64,000 nucleotides of DNA, from NCBI RefSeq assembly GCF_040183065.1, contig NC_091119.1, positions 60,994,892 to 61,058,891 on the forward strand, given 5' to 3'. The notes under the pieces were generated by a model. The model did no database searches. It was given only the letters and a program-made list of their open reading frames with translations, and had not been told where the DNA came from. The translations under genes and the position numbers were made by a program. Positions 9,727-23,201 of this stretch are shown here, one piece after another (position 1 is the stretch's first letter; each line of letters begins with the position of its first letter). Source of the stretch: Periplaneta americana. Taxonomy: Eukaryota > Arthropoda > Insecta > Blattodea > Blattidae.

Positions 9727-11539
9727 AAGTAGTATTCAGATTTAGTTAAGTAAATAAGTTTTATTTGAATTTCCAGGCTAGAGGCTCCGCCAAATATCAG
9801 CAAGACCAAATAGGCCTATTAACTGTAGTGTTGAAATACGGTGAATTGGGATATTCTCGAGGTACTTTCATCTTCCCACAAATAATTGGTGTATCATTTA
9901 CTTAATATTTCATCAACTTTAAATGAAATATTCAAATATTCAATTTGAAAATAATTAAGTAATACAAATACAAATTTTCCTTTAGCTTTTATCCATATAA
10001 TTAAATATTCGTAAAGTTGTAACTATTACTGCCACGTAATGAAGAAAAATACTGACGCACCAACTGATCATATATAAAAGGTTTAATGAAGTTTAGAAGT
10101 AGATAGAACAGTAACGATATTTATGAAATCGAATTTGCTTTAATTACAACCTAAAACCAATTATGACTTTAAAACAGTTGCTGTTCGAAGCACGCTTGTC
10201 CATAAGCCAAACAAACTTACATTAGTGTGTATCTATTTAACATCGAGTACAAACTAAACGAGACTTACATATAATATTGCATAGTTATTGTAACTTAACA
10301 AAATCATTCATGAATCTCAACAGGACACCGTCGTCGGCCGTTCTTGAAATATCCAACTGGTATTCTAATTCCTGCCCGATGTTTTCTAATATTGGTTGCG
10401 TCATCGCTGTTCACTGCATTACTTGTAACTTCCTTCGGTGCCCCTGAATCTAGAAATCCTTTACATAGTCCCACAGGAAAAGGTGTTTGTCCTTCAAGTC
10501 CAATCCAACGCACTGGGAGAAGATTGCGACATCAGTACTTCACTATGGCGGCATATCGTTTTGTAGGCAATGCTGCGTTGCAGACTCTTGACCTGATGTA
10601 CGAGTACAAGGTGAAAGTGCAATACACACACATAATTATGTTCAATCTCTTATCTTACAGTCGATAAAATAATAAAATTGGCCATAATAAAGTCTTGTAG
10701 TTAACATATATTCCGCACATATTTCGAAACATCCGTTCCAGTCATTACAGATCCCATTACATTGTTTGTATAGCAAAATAAGCATTGATCACTAACAAGT
10801 CACAACATAAAACACATCCAAGTACAATACATACAAGGCTTATGCCTATATCTTCAGATGGGCAAGGATTATAATGCTGATTTCCTCTACGATATAATAT
10901 TAAGTGGATGCGTGACATATAACGTATTTAACATATTAGACTAAATAATTAAATATTTGCATCGGCTTATGGACAATGTACTTTAATAGAATGTGATAAT
11001 ATTTTAATTTTCCTTGATAAAATGTTAAATATCAGTAATTCAGTTCAATTATTAAGAGTGGCATATCTGAACTTCGAATAACTATAAGAGAAAAAAGTCT
11101 CAATGAAAATCAATACGCCTGTTCCTATCAAGGAGAGAGTATAGCGAGAAGCTGCATTAAGTCCATAGCAGCTTACGTGTGAAATGAGCTGTCATGGAAC
11201 GGGTTTCATCAGCTGCCGCTGATTCTTTGTGGCCGGTTAATACAGCCCAAATGACTAAAACTTGTGGAACAAATGAAATAAAAAAAAATAATTTCAAAAT
11301 GAATTTCTCTGTAAAGAAAGTATTAAACCCAGAAACTTTGGACTTCAGAAGAAGTGTATTGAATAGACCCTGGAGTTTCGGACTTTACAAAAGTCAAAGT
11401 CGCTTCCAGATCTCATACACATGCCACGAGGATTCGTTACCCTGGCTTAAAGCTGGATTCTCAACGTCGTTACCCAGGTCAACACGCTAGTTAATCGTCA
11501 TGAAGACTGGCTACCCCGTTCTGAAACAGTTACTCAGAG
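9727..11539. other. Unassigned AT-rich sequence
   Basis: No recognisable gene or repeat. A 69-residue minus-strand frame at 10304-10513 and a 98-residue plus-strand frame at 11194-11490 show no motif, signal peptide or codon bias that would support them. Confidence 0.35.
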
Positions 11540-11622
11540 TTATCACACAGATTTGCATGTAGAAATTTATTCACACTGCAGATGAGTAAACACCCAGTAG
11601 CAGTGGCAAAACATTACTACAT
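11540..11622 (-). mobile_element. LINE 3'-end fragment
   Basis: On the minus strand it reads GCCACTGCTACTGGGTGTTT, then ACTCATCTGCAGTGTGAATAA. The same terminus, ending in a CACTTGCAGTG- or CATTTGCAGTG-type block followed by a short repeat tail, is found at 24061-24115 (minus) and 38535-38590 (plus). Confidence 0.5.
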
Positions 11623-11669
11623 AATATATTATTACAATTAATAAATCGAAATAATTATAATAACAATAA

Positions 11670-12450
11670 TAATAACTCTATTCTATTGTCTAAATTAGAT
11701 GATATAGGACTATCGGTAATCTACGTAAACTGGGTTGAAAATTATTTACATGATACACAATCAAGTGTACGAATTTCGAATAGTCTCTCTGATACATTTA
11801 ATATTATTTTTGGTGTGCTCCAGGGCTCAACTTTAGGACCTCTTCTATTTTTAATTTTCTTTGACGACATTTGAAAAAGAATAAGTTCTGACTATCTGTT
11901 ATTCGCTGACGATCTTAAAATTTTTCGAAAAATTAAAAGTACTGCTGACTGTCAATTTCTTCAGGATGACATTAATTCAATTACCAATTGATAACGGGAT
12001 GATAATTAATGAATCCAAAACTTACGTAATATCACTTTCAAGGAAAACCTCTACACTAAAATGTAACTAACATCTAAATAATGGATTAATTAACATAAAA
12101 GATTGTATTAGAGACCTCGGTGTATTAATTGACAATAATTAAATTTTTACAACCACAATGATTATATTTACCTATAAACATGCAATAAGAATATTAGGAA
12201 TAATTCGGTCCATTACTTATTCCTTTTCAACACCAGACTCTCTTTTAATACTATACTATACATTAGTGAGATCGAAACTCGACTATGCATCTGTAGTTTG
12301 GAACTCTATTACAAGTACTGATTCGGCAAAACTGGAAAATATTCAAAGAAAATTTATATCATTATGTTCCTACAGATTTCAGTCTAATAACTCCGGGTAT
12401 AACTGTGATAAAAAAAATGTGAGCAATCTTGTATTCGAGAGCATTTATTT
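11670..12450 (+). pseudogene. Decayed LINE reverse transcriptase (Jockey/CR1-like)
   Basis: Blocks in order on the plus strand: KLDDIGLSVIYVNWVENYL, VLQGSTLGPLLFLIFFDDI (motif B region), DYLLFADDLKIFRKI (catalytic FADD, 11893-11937), SKTYVISLSRK, IRDLGVLID, and LVRSKLDYASVVWNS with LENIQRKFI. Stops follow DDI and occur near 11990, 12068 and 12140, and the frame changes several times. The endonuclease and N-terminal RT are absent. The copy runs to within about 100 bp of the pentanucleotide satellite. Confidence 0.75.
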
Positions 12451-12474
12451 TACTTTATTTTTTCTTTATGTGCA

Positions 12475-12530
12475 AAAAATTATGTCTGAATCTCACGCAC
12501 CGTCCCTTGATTCCACTCAATTTTGCGATA
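12475..12530 (+). repeat. Satellite-flanking segment, left copy
   Basis: Contains CTCACGCACCGTCCCTTGAT followed by TCCACTCAAT. The same stretch occurs on the opposite strand at 20790-20846, beyond the far side of the satellite. Confidence 0.65.
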
Positions 12531-12556
12531 ATTAAGAACTGTATGGTCGCATTTTC

Positions 12557-15500
12557 CACCACACCACACCACACCACACCACACCACACCACACCACACC
12601 ACACCACACCACACCACACCACACCACACCACACCACACCACACCACACCACACCACACCACACCACACCACACCACACCACACCACACCACACCACACC
12701 ACACCACACCACACCACACCACACCACACCACACCACACCACACCACACCACACCACACCACACCACACCACACCACACCACACCACACCACACCACACC
12801 ACACCACACCACACCACACCACACCACACCACACCACACCACACCACACCACACCACACCACACCACACCACACCACACCACACCACACCACACCACACC
12901 ACACCACACCACACCACACCACACCACACCACACCACACCACACCACACCACACCACACCACACCACACCACACCACACCACACCACACCACACCACACC
13001 ACACCACACCACACCACACCACACCACACCACACCACACCACACCACACCACACCACACCACACCACACCACACCACACCACACCACACCACACCACACC
13101 ACACCACACCACACCACACCACACCACACCACACCACACCACACCACACCACACCACACCACACCACACCACACCACACCACACCACACCACACCACACC
13201 ACACCACACCACACCACACCACACCACACCACACCACACCACACCACACCACACCACACCACACCACACCACACCACACCACACCACACCACACCACACC
13301 ACACCACACCACACCACACCACACCACACCACACCACACCACACCACACCACACCACACCACACCACACCACACCACACCACACCACACCACACCACACC
13401 ACACCACACCACACCACACCACACCACACCACACCACACCACACCACACCACACCACACCACACCACACCACACCACACCACACCACACCACACCACACC
13501 ACACCACACCACACCACACCACACCACACCACACCACACCACACCACACCACACCACACCACACCACACCACACCACACCACACCACACCACACCACACC
13601 ACACCACACCACACCACACCACACCACACCACACCACACCACACCACACCACACCACACCACACCACACCACACCACACCACACCACACCACACCACACC
13701 ACACCACACCACACCACACCACACCACACCACACCACACCACACCACACCACACCACACCACACCACACCACACCACACCACACCACACCACACCACACC
13801 ACACCACACCACACCACACCACACCACACCACACCACACCACACCACACCACACCACACCACACCACACCACACCACACCACACCACACCACACCACACC
13901 ACACCACACCACACCACACCACACCACACCACACCACACCACACCACACCACACCACACCACACCACACCACACCACACCACACCACACCACACCACACC
14001 ACACCACACCACACCACACCACACCACACCACACCACACCACACCACACCACACCACACCACACCACACCACACCACACCACACCACACCACACCACACC
14101 ACACCACACCACACCACACCACACCACACCACACCACACCACACCACACCACACCACACCACACCACACCACACCACACCACACCACACCACACCACACC
14201 ACACCACACCACACCACACCACACCACACCACACCACACCACACCACACCACACCACACCACACCACACCACACCACACCACACCACACCACACCACACC
14301 ACACCACACCACACCACACCACACCACACCACACCACACCACACCACACCACACCACACCACACCACACCACACCACACCACACCACACCACACCACACC
14401 ACACCACACCACACCACACCACACCACACCACACCACACCACACCACACCACACCACACCACACCACACCACACCACACCACACCACACCACACCACACC
14501 ACACCACACCACACCACACCACACCACACCACACCACACCACACCACACCACACCACACCACACCACACCACACCACACCACACCACACCACACCACACC
14601 ACACCACACCACACCACACCACACCACACCACACCACACCACACCACACCACACCACACCACACCACACCACACCACACCACACCACACCACACCACACC
14701 ACACCACACCACACCACACCACACCACACCACACCACACCACACCACACCACACCACACCACACCACACCACACCACACCACACCACACCACACCACACC
14801 ACACCACACCACACCACACCACACCACACCACACCACACCACACCACACCACACCACACCACACCACACCACACCACACCACACCACACCACACCACACC
14901 ACACCACACCACACCACACCACACCACACCACACCACACCACACCACACCACACCACACCACACCACACCACACCACACCACACCACACCACACCACACC
15001 ACACCACACCACACCACACCACACCACACCACACCACACCACACCACACCACACCACACCACACCACACCACACCACACCACACCACACCACACCACACC
15101 ACACCACACCACACCACACCACACCACACCACACCACACCACACCACACCACACCACACCACACCACACCACACCACACCACACCACACCACACCACACC
15201 ACACCACACCACACCACACCACACCACACCACACCACACCACACCACACCACACCACACCACACCACACCACACCACACCACACCACACCACACCACACC
15301 ACACCACACCACACCACACCACACCACACCACACCACACCACACCACACCACACCACACCACACCACACCACACCACACCACACCACACCACACCACACC
15401 ACACCACACCACACCACACCACACCACACCACACCACACCACACCACACCACACCACACCACACCACACCACACCACACCACACCACACCACACCACACC

Positions 15501-18500
15501 ACACCACACCACACCACACCACACCACACCACACCACACCACACCACACCACACCACACCACACCACACCACACCACACCACACCACACCACACCACACC
15601 ACACCACACCACACCACACCACACCACACCACACCACACCACACCACACCACACCACACCACACCACACCACACCACACCACACCACACCACACCACACC
15701 ACACCACACCACACCACACCACACCACACCACACCACACCACACCACACCACACCACACCACACCACACCACACCACACCACACCACACCACACCACACC
15801 ACACCACACCACACCACACCACACCACACCACACCACACCACACCACACCACACCACACCACACCACACCACACCACACCACACCACACCACACCACACC
15901 ACACCACACCACACCACACCACACCACACCACACCACACCACACCACACCACACCACACCACACCACACCACACCACACCACACCACACCACACCACACC
16001 ACACCACACCACACCACACCACACCACACCACACCACACCACACCACACCACACCACACCACACCACACCACACCACACCACACCACACCACACCACACC
16101 ACACCACACCACACCACACCACACCACACCACACCACACCACACCACACCACACCACACCACACCACACCACACCACACCACACCACACCACACCACACC
16201 ACACCACACCACACCACACCACACCACACCACACCACACCACACCACACCACACCACACCACACCACACCACACCACACCACACCACACCACACCACACC
16301 ACACCACACCACACCACACCACACCACACCACACCACACCACACCACACCACACCACACCACACCACACCACACCACACCACACCACACCACACCACACC
16401 ACACCACACCACACCACACCACACCACACCACACCACACCACACCACACCACACCACACCACACCACACCACACCACACCACACCACACCACACCACACC
16501 ACACCACACCACACCACACCACACCACACCACACCACACCACACCACACCACACCACACCACACCACACCACACCACACCACACCACACCACACCACACC
16601 ACACCACACCACACCACACCACACCACACCACACCACACCACACCACACCACACCACACCACACCACACCACACCACACCACACCACACCACACCACACC
16701 ACACCACACCACACCACACCACACCACACCACACCACACCACACCACACCACACCACACCACACCACACCACACCACACCACACCACACCACACCACACC
16801 ACACCACACCACACCACACCACACCACACCACACCACACCACACCACACCACACCACACCACACCACACCACACCACACCACACCACACCACACCACACC
16901 ACACCACACCACACCACACCACACCACACCACACCACACCACACCACACCACACCACACCACACCACACCACACCACACCACACCACACCACACCACACC
17001 ACACCACACCACACCACACCACACCACACCACACCACACCACACCACACCACACCACACCACACCACACCACACCACACCACACCACACCACACCACACC
17101 ACACCACACCACACCACACCACACCACACCACACCACACCACACCACACCACACCACACCACACCACACCACACCACACCACACCACACCACACCACACC
17201 ACACCACACCACACCACACCACACCACACCACACCACACCACACCACACCACACCACACCACACCACACCACACCACACCACACCACACCACACCACACC
17301 ACACCACACCACACCACACCACACCACACCACACCACACCACACCACACCACACCACACCACACCACACCACACCACACCACACCACACCACACCACACC
17401 ACACCACACCACACCACACCACACCACACCACACCACACCACACCACACCACACCACACCACACCACACCACACCACACCACACCACACCACACCACACC
17501 ACACCACACCACACCACACCACACCACACCACACCACACCACACCACACCACACCACACCACACCACACCACACCACACCACACCACACCACACCACACC
17601 ACACCACACCACACCACACCACACCACACCACACCACACCACACCACACCACACCACACCACACCACACCACACCACACCACACCACACCACACCACACC
17701 ACACCACACCACACCACACCACACCACACCACACCACACCACACCACACCACACCACACCACACCACACCACACCACACCACACCACACCACACCACACC
17801 ACACCACACCACACCACACCACACCACACCACACCACACCACACCACACCACACCACACCACACCACACCACACCACACCACACCACACCACACCACACC
17901 ACACCACACCACACCACACCACACCACACCACACCACACCACACCACACCACACCACACCACACCACACCACACCACACCACACCACACCACACCACACC
18001 ACACCACACCACACCACACCACACCACACCACACCACACCACACCACACCACACCACACCACACCACACCACACCACACCACACCACACCACACCACACC
18101 ACACCACACCACACCACACCACACCACACCACACCACACCACACCACACCACACCACACCACACCACACCACACCACACCACACCACACCACACCACACC
18201 ACACCACACCACACCACACCACACCACACCACACCACACCACACCACACCACACCACACCACACCACACCACACCACACCACACCACACCACACCACACC
18301 ACACCACACCACACCACACCACACCACACCACACCACACCACACCACACCACACCACACCACACCACACCACACCACACCACACCACACCACACCACACC
18401 ACACCACACCACACCACACCACACCACACCACACCACACCACACCACACCACACCACACCACACCACACCACACCACACCACACCACACCACACCACACC

Positions 18501-20480
18501 ACACCACACCACACCACACCACACCACACCACACCACACCACACCACACCACACCACACCACACCACACCACACCACACCACACCACACCACACCACACC
18601 ACACCACACCACACCACACCACACCACACCACACCACACCACACCACACCACACCACACCACACCACACCACACCACACCACACCACACCACACCACACC
18701 ACACCACACCACACCACACCACACCACACCACACCACACCACACCACACCACACCACACCACACCACACCACACCACACCACACCACACCACACCACACC
18801 ACACCACACCACACCACACCACACCACACCACACCACACCACACCACACCACACCACACCACACCACACCACACCACACCACACCACACCACACCACACC
18901 ACACCACACCACACCACACCACACCACACCACACCACACCACACCACACCACACCACACCACACCACACCACACCACACCACACCACACCACACCACACC
19001 ACACCACACCACACCACACCACACCACACCACACCACACCACACCACACCACACCACACCACACCACACCACACCACACCACACCACACCACACCACACC
19101 ACACCACACCACACCACACCACACCACACCACACCACACCACACCACACCACACCACACCACACCACACCACACCACACCACACCACACCACACCACACC
19201 ACACCACACCACACCACACCACACCACACCACACCACACCACACCACACCACACCACACCACACCACACCACACCACACCACACCACACCACACCACACC
19301 ACACCACACCACACCACACCACACCACACCACACCACACCACACCACACCACACCACACCACACCACACCACACCACACCACACCACACCACACCACACC
19401 ACACCACACCACACCACACCACACCACACCACACCACACCACACCACACCACACCACACCACACCACACCACACCACACCACACCACACCACACCACACC
19501 ACACCACACCACACCACACCACACCACACCACACCACACCACACCACACCACACCACACCACACCACACCACACCACACCACACCACACCACACCACACC
19601 ACACCACACCACACCACACCACACCACACCACACCACACCACACCACACCACACCACACCACACCACACCACACCACACCACACCACACCACACCACACC
19701 ACACCACACCACACCACACCACACCACACCACACCACACCACACCACACCACACCACACCACACCACACCACACCACACCACACCACACCACACCACACC
19801 ACACCACACCACACCACACCACACCACACCACACCACACCACACCACACCACACCACACCACACCACACCACACCACACCACACCACACCACACCACACC
19901 ACACCACACCACACCACACCACACCACACCACACCACACCACACCACACCACACCACACCACACCACACCACACCACACCACACCACACCACACCACACC
20001 ACACCACACCACACCACACCACACCACACCACACCACACCACACCACACCACACCACACCACACCACACCACACCACACCACACCACACCACACCACACC
20101 ACACCACACCACACCACACCACACCACACCACACCACACCACACCACACCACACCACACCACACCACACCACACCACACCACACCACACCACACCACACC
20201 ACACCACACCACACCACACCACACCACACCACACCACACCACACCACACCACACCACACCACACCACACCACACCACACCACACCACACCACACCACACC
20301 ACACCACACCACACCACACCACACCACACCACACCACACCACACCACACCACACCACACCACACCACACCACACCACACCACACCACACCACACCACACC
20401 ACACCACACCACACCACACCACACCACACCACACCACACCACACCACACCACACCACACCACACCACACCACACCACACC
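12557..20480. repeat. Perfect (ACACC)n / (GGTGT)n satellite, about 7.9 kb
   Basis: About 1,585 uninterrupted copies of a five-base unit, with no substitution or indel seen in any line. Because 5 is not a multiple of 3 and the unit creates no stop codon in any phase, all six frames stay open. The giant frames on both strands are therefore not evidence of a gene. The GT-rich strand has a GG pair every five bases and is telomere-like in composition, but it is not the insect TTAGG repeat. Confidence 0.97.
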
Positions 20481-20486
20481 AGGAAG

Positions 20487-20633
20487 TATCGGACAGTGCG
20501 TTTTTTTCACCTACCACCATTGGTAATACCTGAATGACATGGTTACGTTTCTCTATGTGACATTACAGAAACGTAACCATGTAAATCAGGTACTATCATC
20601 GTGTGGTAGATGAAAGAAACTCCCTGTCCGATA
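20487..20633. repeat. Foldback element of 147 bp beside the satellite
   Basis: Ends TATCGGACAG and CTGTCCGATA. The inner arms include ACATGGTTACGTTTCT and its exact complement around a 16-base loop. The arms match over about 60 bases with a few differences. It starts six bases after the satellite ends. Confidence 0.75.
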
Positions 20634-20789
20634 TTACCCGATATCCGATACTACCAGACTCTCCCCTATAAAACTATTTTATTTCCTGTATTTATGTTGA
20701 TAATTATTGGATATTAGTCAGAGATAAAAATGATTGAAGATATCTGATAAGTTGATTACTGAAATAGCAATGAAATATATAATAAACAT

Positions 20790-20846
20790 TGAGTGGAACC
20801 AAGGGACGGAGCGTGAGAATGAGACATATTTTTAGCACATAAACAA
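20790..20846 (-). repeat. Satellite-flanking segment, right copy (inverted)
   Basis: The minus strand reads TTTATGTGCTAAAAATATGT, then CTCACGCTCCGTCCCTTGGT and TCCACTCAAT. It is the inverted counterpart of 12475-12530. Confidence 0.65.
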
Positions 20847-20870
20847 AAGGCCGCCAAACAAAATGAAAGT

Positions 20871-20876
20871 TTTAAT
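20871..20876 (-). promoter_or_regulatory. Possible polyadenylation signal ATTAAA
   Basis: ATTAAA on the minus strand about 140 bases after the stop of the 21015-22322 gene. This is a plausible 3' end for that transcript, but the hexamer is common in AT-rich DNA. Confidence 0.3.
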
Positions 20877-21014
20877 GGTTGGTAACATTTAGGCGTGCAC
20901 ATAATATAGTCTACTATTACTGTAACAGAATTACTTAGCTGTGAACAAGTGATGAGGGAAACATAGAAACAGTCCGACAGCAATCTATCTGGAAATGACT
21001 CTTATACATAAAAT

Positions 21015-22322
21015 TTATACCTTCTTGCGCCTAAAAAGACGACGAAGCCCACGAAATATATATCTGGAACGGGGCCAGCAAGAATACTTCGTTCTTCTGT
21101 CCTCATTTTCTTGTTCCGCTGGTAGGTGCTCCAAAGATGTTGCTGGCGTTGGAGCTGGCATAGGTGCTGGTATGGGAGGCATGGGGGCTGTAATGGAGCT
21201 AGTAGGGGAGCTGGTATTTGAGATACTAGGGGGGCTGGAATGAGAATTGGCAGAAGTGATTGCAGAGGTGCTGGTATAGGTTCTGGCATGGAAGGTGGTA
21301 AAGGGAGATGTCACAGGGGCTAGCCTAGAAAGACGACGAAGCCCACGAAATATACATCTTGGACGGGGCCAGCAAGAACACTTCCTTCTTCTGTCCTCAT
21401 GGGATCTCATATGGGAACTAGCAGAGATGATGGTAGACAAGCTGACAGTTGAGCTGGTATGGGAGCTTGAAAGGGAGATGGCAGAGGGGCTAGCAGAGAA
21501 GTTTGTATGGGAGCTGGTATTTGAGGTAGTAGGGGAGCTGGAAAGGGAATTGGAAGAAGAGCTTGCAGAGGTGCTGGTATAGGTTCTGGCATGGAAGGTG
21601 GTAAGGGGAGATGTCACAGGGGATAGCCTAAAAAGACGACGAAGCCCACGAAATATACATCTTGGACGGGGCCAGCAAGAACACTTCCTTCTTCTGCCCT
21701 CATGGGATCTCATATGGGAACTAGCAGAGATGATGGTAGACAAGCTGGCAGTTGAGCTGGTATGGGAGCTTGAAAGGGAGATGGCAGAGGGGCTAGCAGA
21801 GAAGCTGATATTTGAGGTAGTAGGGGAGCTGGAAAGGGAATTGGCAGAAGAGCTTGCAGAGGTGCTGGTATAGTTTCTGGCATGGAAGATGGTAAGGGGA
21901 GATGTCACAGGGGCTAGCCTAAAAAGACGACGAAGCCCACGAAATATATATCTTGGACGGGGCCACCAAGAACACTTCCTTCTTCTGTCCTCATGGGATC
22001 TCATATGGGAACTAGCAGAGATGATGGTAGACAAGCTGGCAGTTGAGCTGGTATGGGAGCTTGAAAGGGAGATGGCAGAGGGGCTAGCAGAGAAGTTTGT
22101 ATGGGAGCTGATATTTGAGATAGTAGGGGAGCTGGAATGGGAATTGGCAGAAGTGCTTTCAGAGGTGCTAGTATAGGTTCTGGCATGGGAAGTGGTAAGG
22201 GGAGATGTCAGAGGGGCTACCCTGAGACCTTTGTTGGGAGGTATGTATACAATACCTGACCAATCTTCTGATAACAACTGGAACATTTCCGCCATAACTG
22301 CAAGAAGTAAAATGAACTTCAT
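21015..22322 (-). CDS. Secreted Ser/Thr-rich repeat protein with four cationic Cys/Trp/Arg peptide modules
   Basis: 435 residues, intact. It begins MKFILLLAVMAEMFQLL, a likely signal peptide. Four units follow. Each has a Ser/Thr-rich, O-glycosylation-like linker and a 23-27 residue basic module at 113-135, 210-232, 311-333 and 409-435. Modules start RRRK or RRTK, a furin-like site, and the best-conserved core is CSCWPRPRCIFRGLRRLFR (+6). Modules 1 and 4 keep one Cys, with Tyr replacing the last Cys. The last linker is Pro-rich and the protein ends RRKKV. Units are 101 residues except the second (97); the 12-bp difference keeps frame. I do not recognise the family. A precursor processed into several antimicrobial-type or signalling peptides is an inference. 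The TTTTACTTCTTGCAG at the leader could be a splice acceptor, so the first exon may differ. Confidence 0.65.
   Translation of the reverse strand: MKFILLLAVMAEMFQLLSEDWSGIVYIPPNKGLRVAPLTSPLTTSHARTYTSTSESTSANSHSSSPTISNISSHTNFSASPSAISLSSSHTSSTASLSTIISASSHMRSHEDRRRKCSWWPRPRYIFRGLRRLFRLAPVTSPLTIFHARNYTSTSASSSANSLSSSPTTSNISFSASPSAISLSSSHTSSTASLSTIISASSHMRSHEGRRRKCSCWPRPRCIFRGLRRLFRLSPVTSPLTTFHARTYTSTSASSSSNSLSSSPTTSNTSSHTNFSASPSAISLSSSHTSSTVSLSTIISASSHMRSHEDRRRKCSCWPRPRCIFRGLRRLSRLAPVTSPFTTFHARTYTSTSAITSANSHSSPPSISNTSSPTSSITAPMPPIPAPMPAPTPATSLEHLPAEQENEDRRTKYSCWPRSRYIFRGLRRLFRRKKV
21020..22200. repeat. Tandem repeat, units of 303/291 bp, underlying the 435-residue protein
   Basis: The landmark GGCATGGAAGGTGGTAA or a close variant recurs near 21287, 21590, 21881 and 22184, so spacings are about 303, 291 and 303 bp. 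All are multiples of three. The first and last parts have diverged. Confidence 0.85.
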
Positions 22323-22398
22323 GTCATTGCATTCACAGGCATAATAATAGCGTGAGAATTCGTATGCAACTGCATATTTTTACTGTCCATTTTCAAGT

Positions 22399-22407
22399 CA
22401 TATAAAA
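22399..22407 (-). promoter_or_regulatory. Possible TATA-like element upstream of the 435-residue gene
   Basis: The minus strand reads TTTATATGA about 80 bases before the ATG at 22322. The match to a TATA box is weak and no initiator was identified. Confidence 0.2.
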
Positions 22408-22759
22408 TCATTTTTTACATGTTTTAAACGAATGTAATGACGAATATTCAGAATTAATTGTACATATTTTTGCATATTTCAGGTATTCTGTATATAATAG
22501 ACTATTGAGCATGCAATGTAGCATATTTTCAGTATTTTGTGGAAAAAAGTCCCAAAATTATCATATTTTGTAAAAATAATATTCTGAATTTTTTCTCAGC
22601 AAGTAATATTTTTATTTTAACCGTACGTACTTGATGACGTAAAATTCCTTGCATATGCAGTGTGAGTGTGGAGAAACCAAAACAAATACACTATGCTTAT
22701 GTTCCATTGTGCTACGGTAACAACAAGAATCATTCCCAAACACCTCTACCTACCTGAGT

Positions 22760-23035
22760 TAATCATCATCACCCATACAAGTATTACGCCATGTGAACTA
22801 TTACGATCTCAAAATAAAGAGGAATATCTCCCCATCTCTTTTTGAGACGCCCCAGAGATCTCTTCCCTTGGAGTTGTAGTGAAGTATAGCTTTTGGGATT
22901 CTGTAGGATCTCATACGTCGCAAATGGCTCATCCAGTTCTGAGAGTTCTATATGAAATGGAGTACTGATTCCAGAACGAGTTCTTCCATTACTTTGTCGT
23001 TGTGTTTATGGTTCCATTTTGTATACCATGCTGTT
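22760..23035 (-). pseudogene. RTE-like LINE 3' coding remnant
   Basis: The minus strand reads NSQNWMSHLRRMRSYRIPKA, then ILHYNSKGRDLWG, matching the pattern W-GH-RRM-RIPK-YPKGRRD-GRP of RTE-clade C-termini. It is frameshifted, lacks the catalytic region, and is bounded on the right by a TATG microsatellite. Confidence 0.4.
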
Positions 23036-23074
23036 CTTGTATGTATGTATGCATGTATGTATGTATGTATGTAT
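23036..23074. repeat. (TATG)n microsatellite
   Basis: About eight TATG units with one GCATG variant. Confidence 0.85.
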
Positions 23075-23201
23075 TTTTTTTAATTTAGTACACATAAATG
23101 GCATGCTCCGTTACTCGTGGGTAACACTACATGCCTATCTAAACATTTAACTAAAAATCATTATAAAATACTTAGTCTAGCCTAACATGTCCTTTCGTTA
23201 T

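Noticed and set aside
10304..10667. Overlapping frames of 69 and 107 residues
   Set aside because: No motif, splice signals or codon bias strong enough to call an exon on either strand.
12557..20480. Satellite as the chromosome's telomeric repeat
   Set aside because: The unit is not TTAGG or a known variant, and single-copy sequence and a gene lie on both sides, so the array is internal in this assembly.
12429..20537. Giant open frames of about 2,700 codons on both strands across the satellite
   Set aside because: The ACACC unit makes no stop codon in any phase and 5 is prime to 3, so every frame is open by arithmetic. No start context, domain or codon bias supports translation.
21295..22176. 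Plus-strand frames of 60-95 residues inside the 303-bp repeats (VRGDVTG...WELAEMM...)
   Set aside because: Each is stopped within every unit and has no leader. The minus-strand frame is continuous over all units and extends into unique sequence at both ends.
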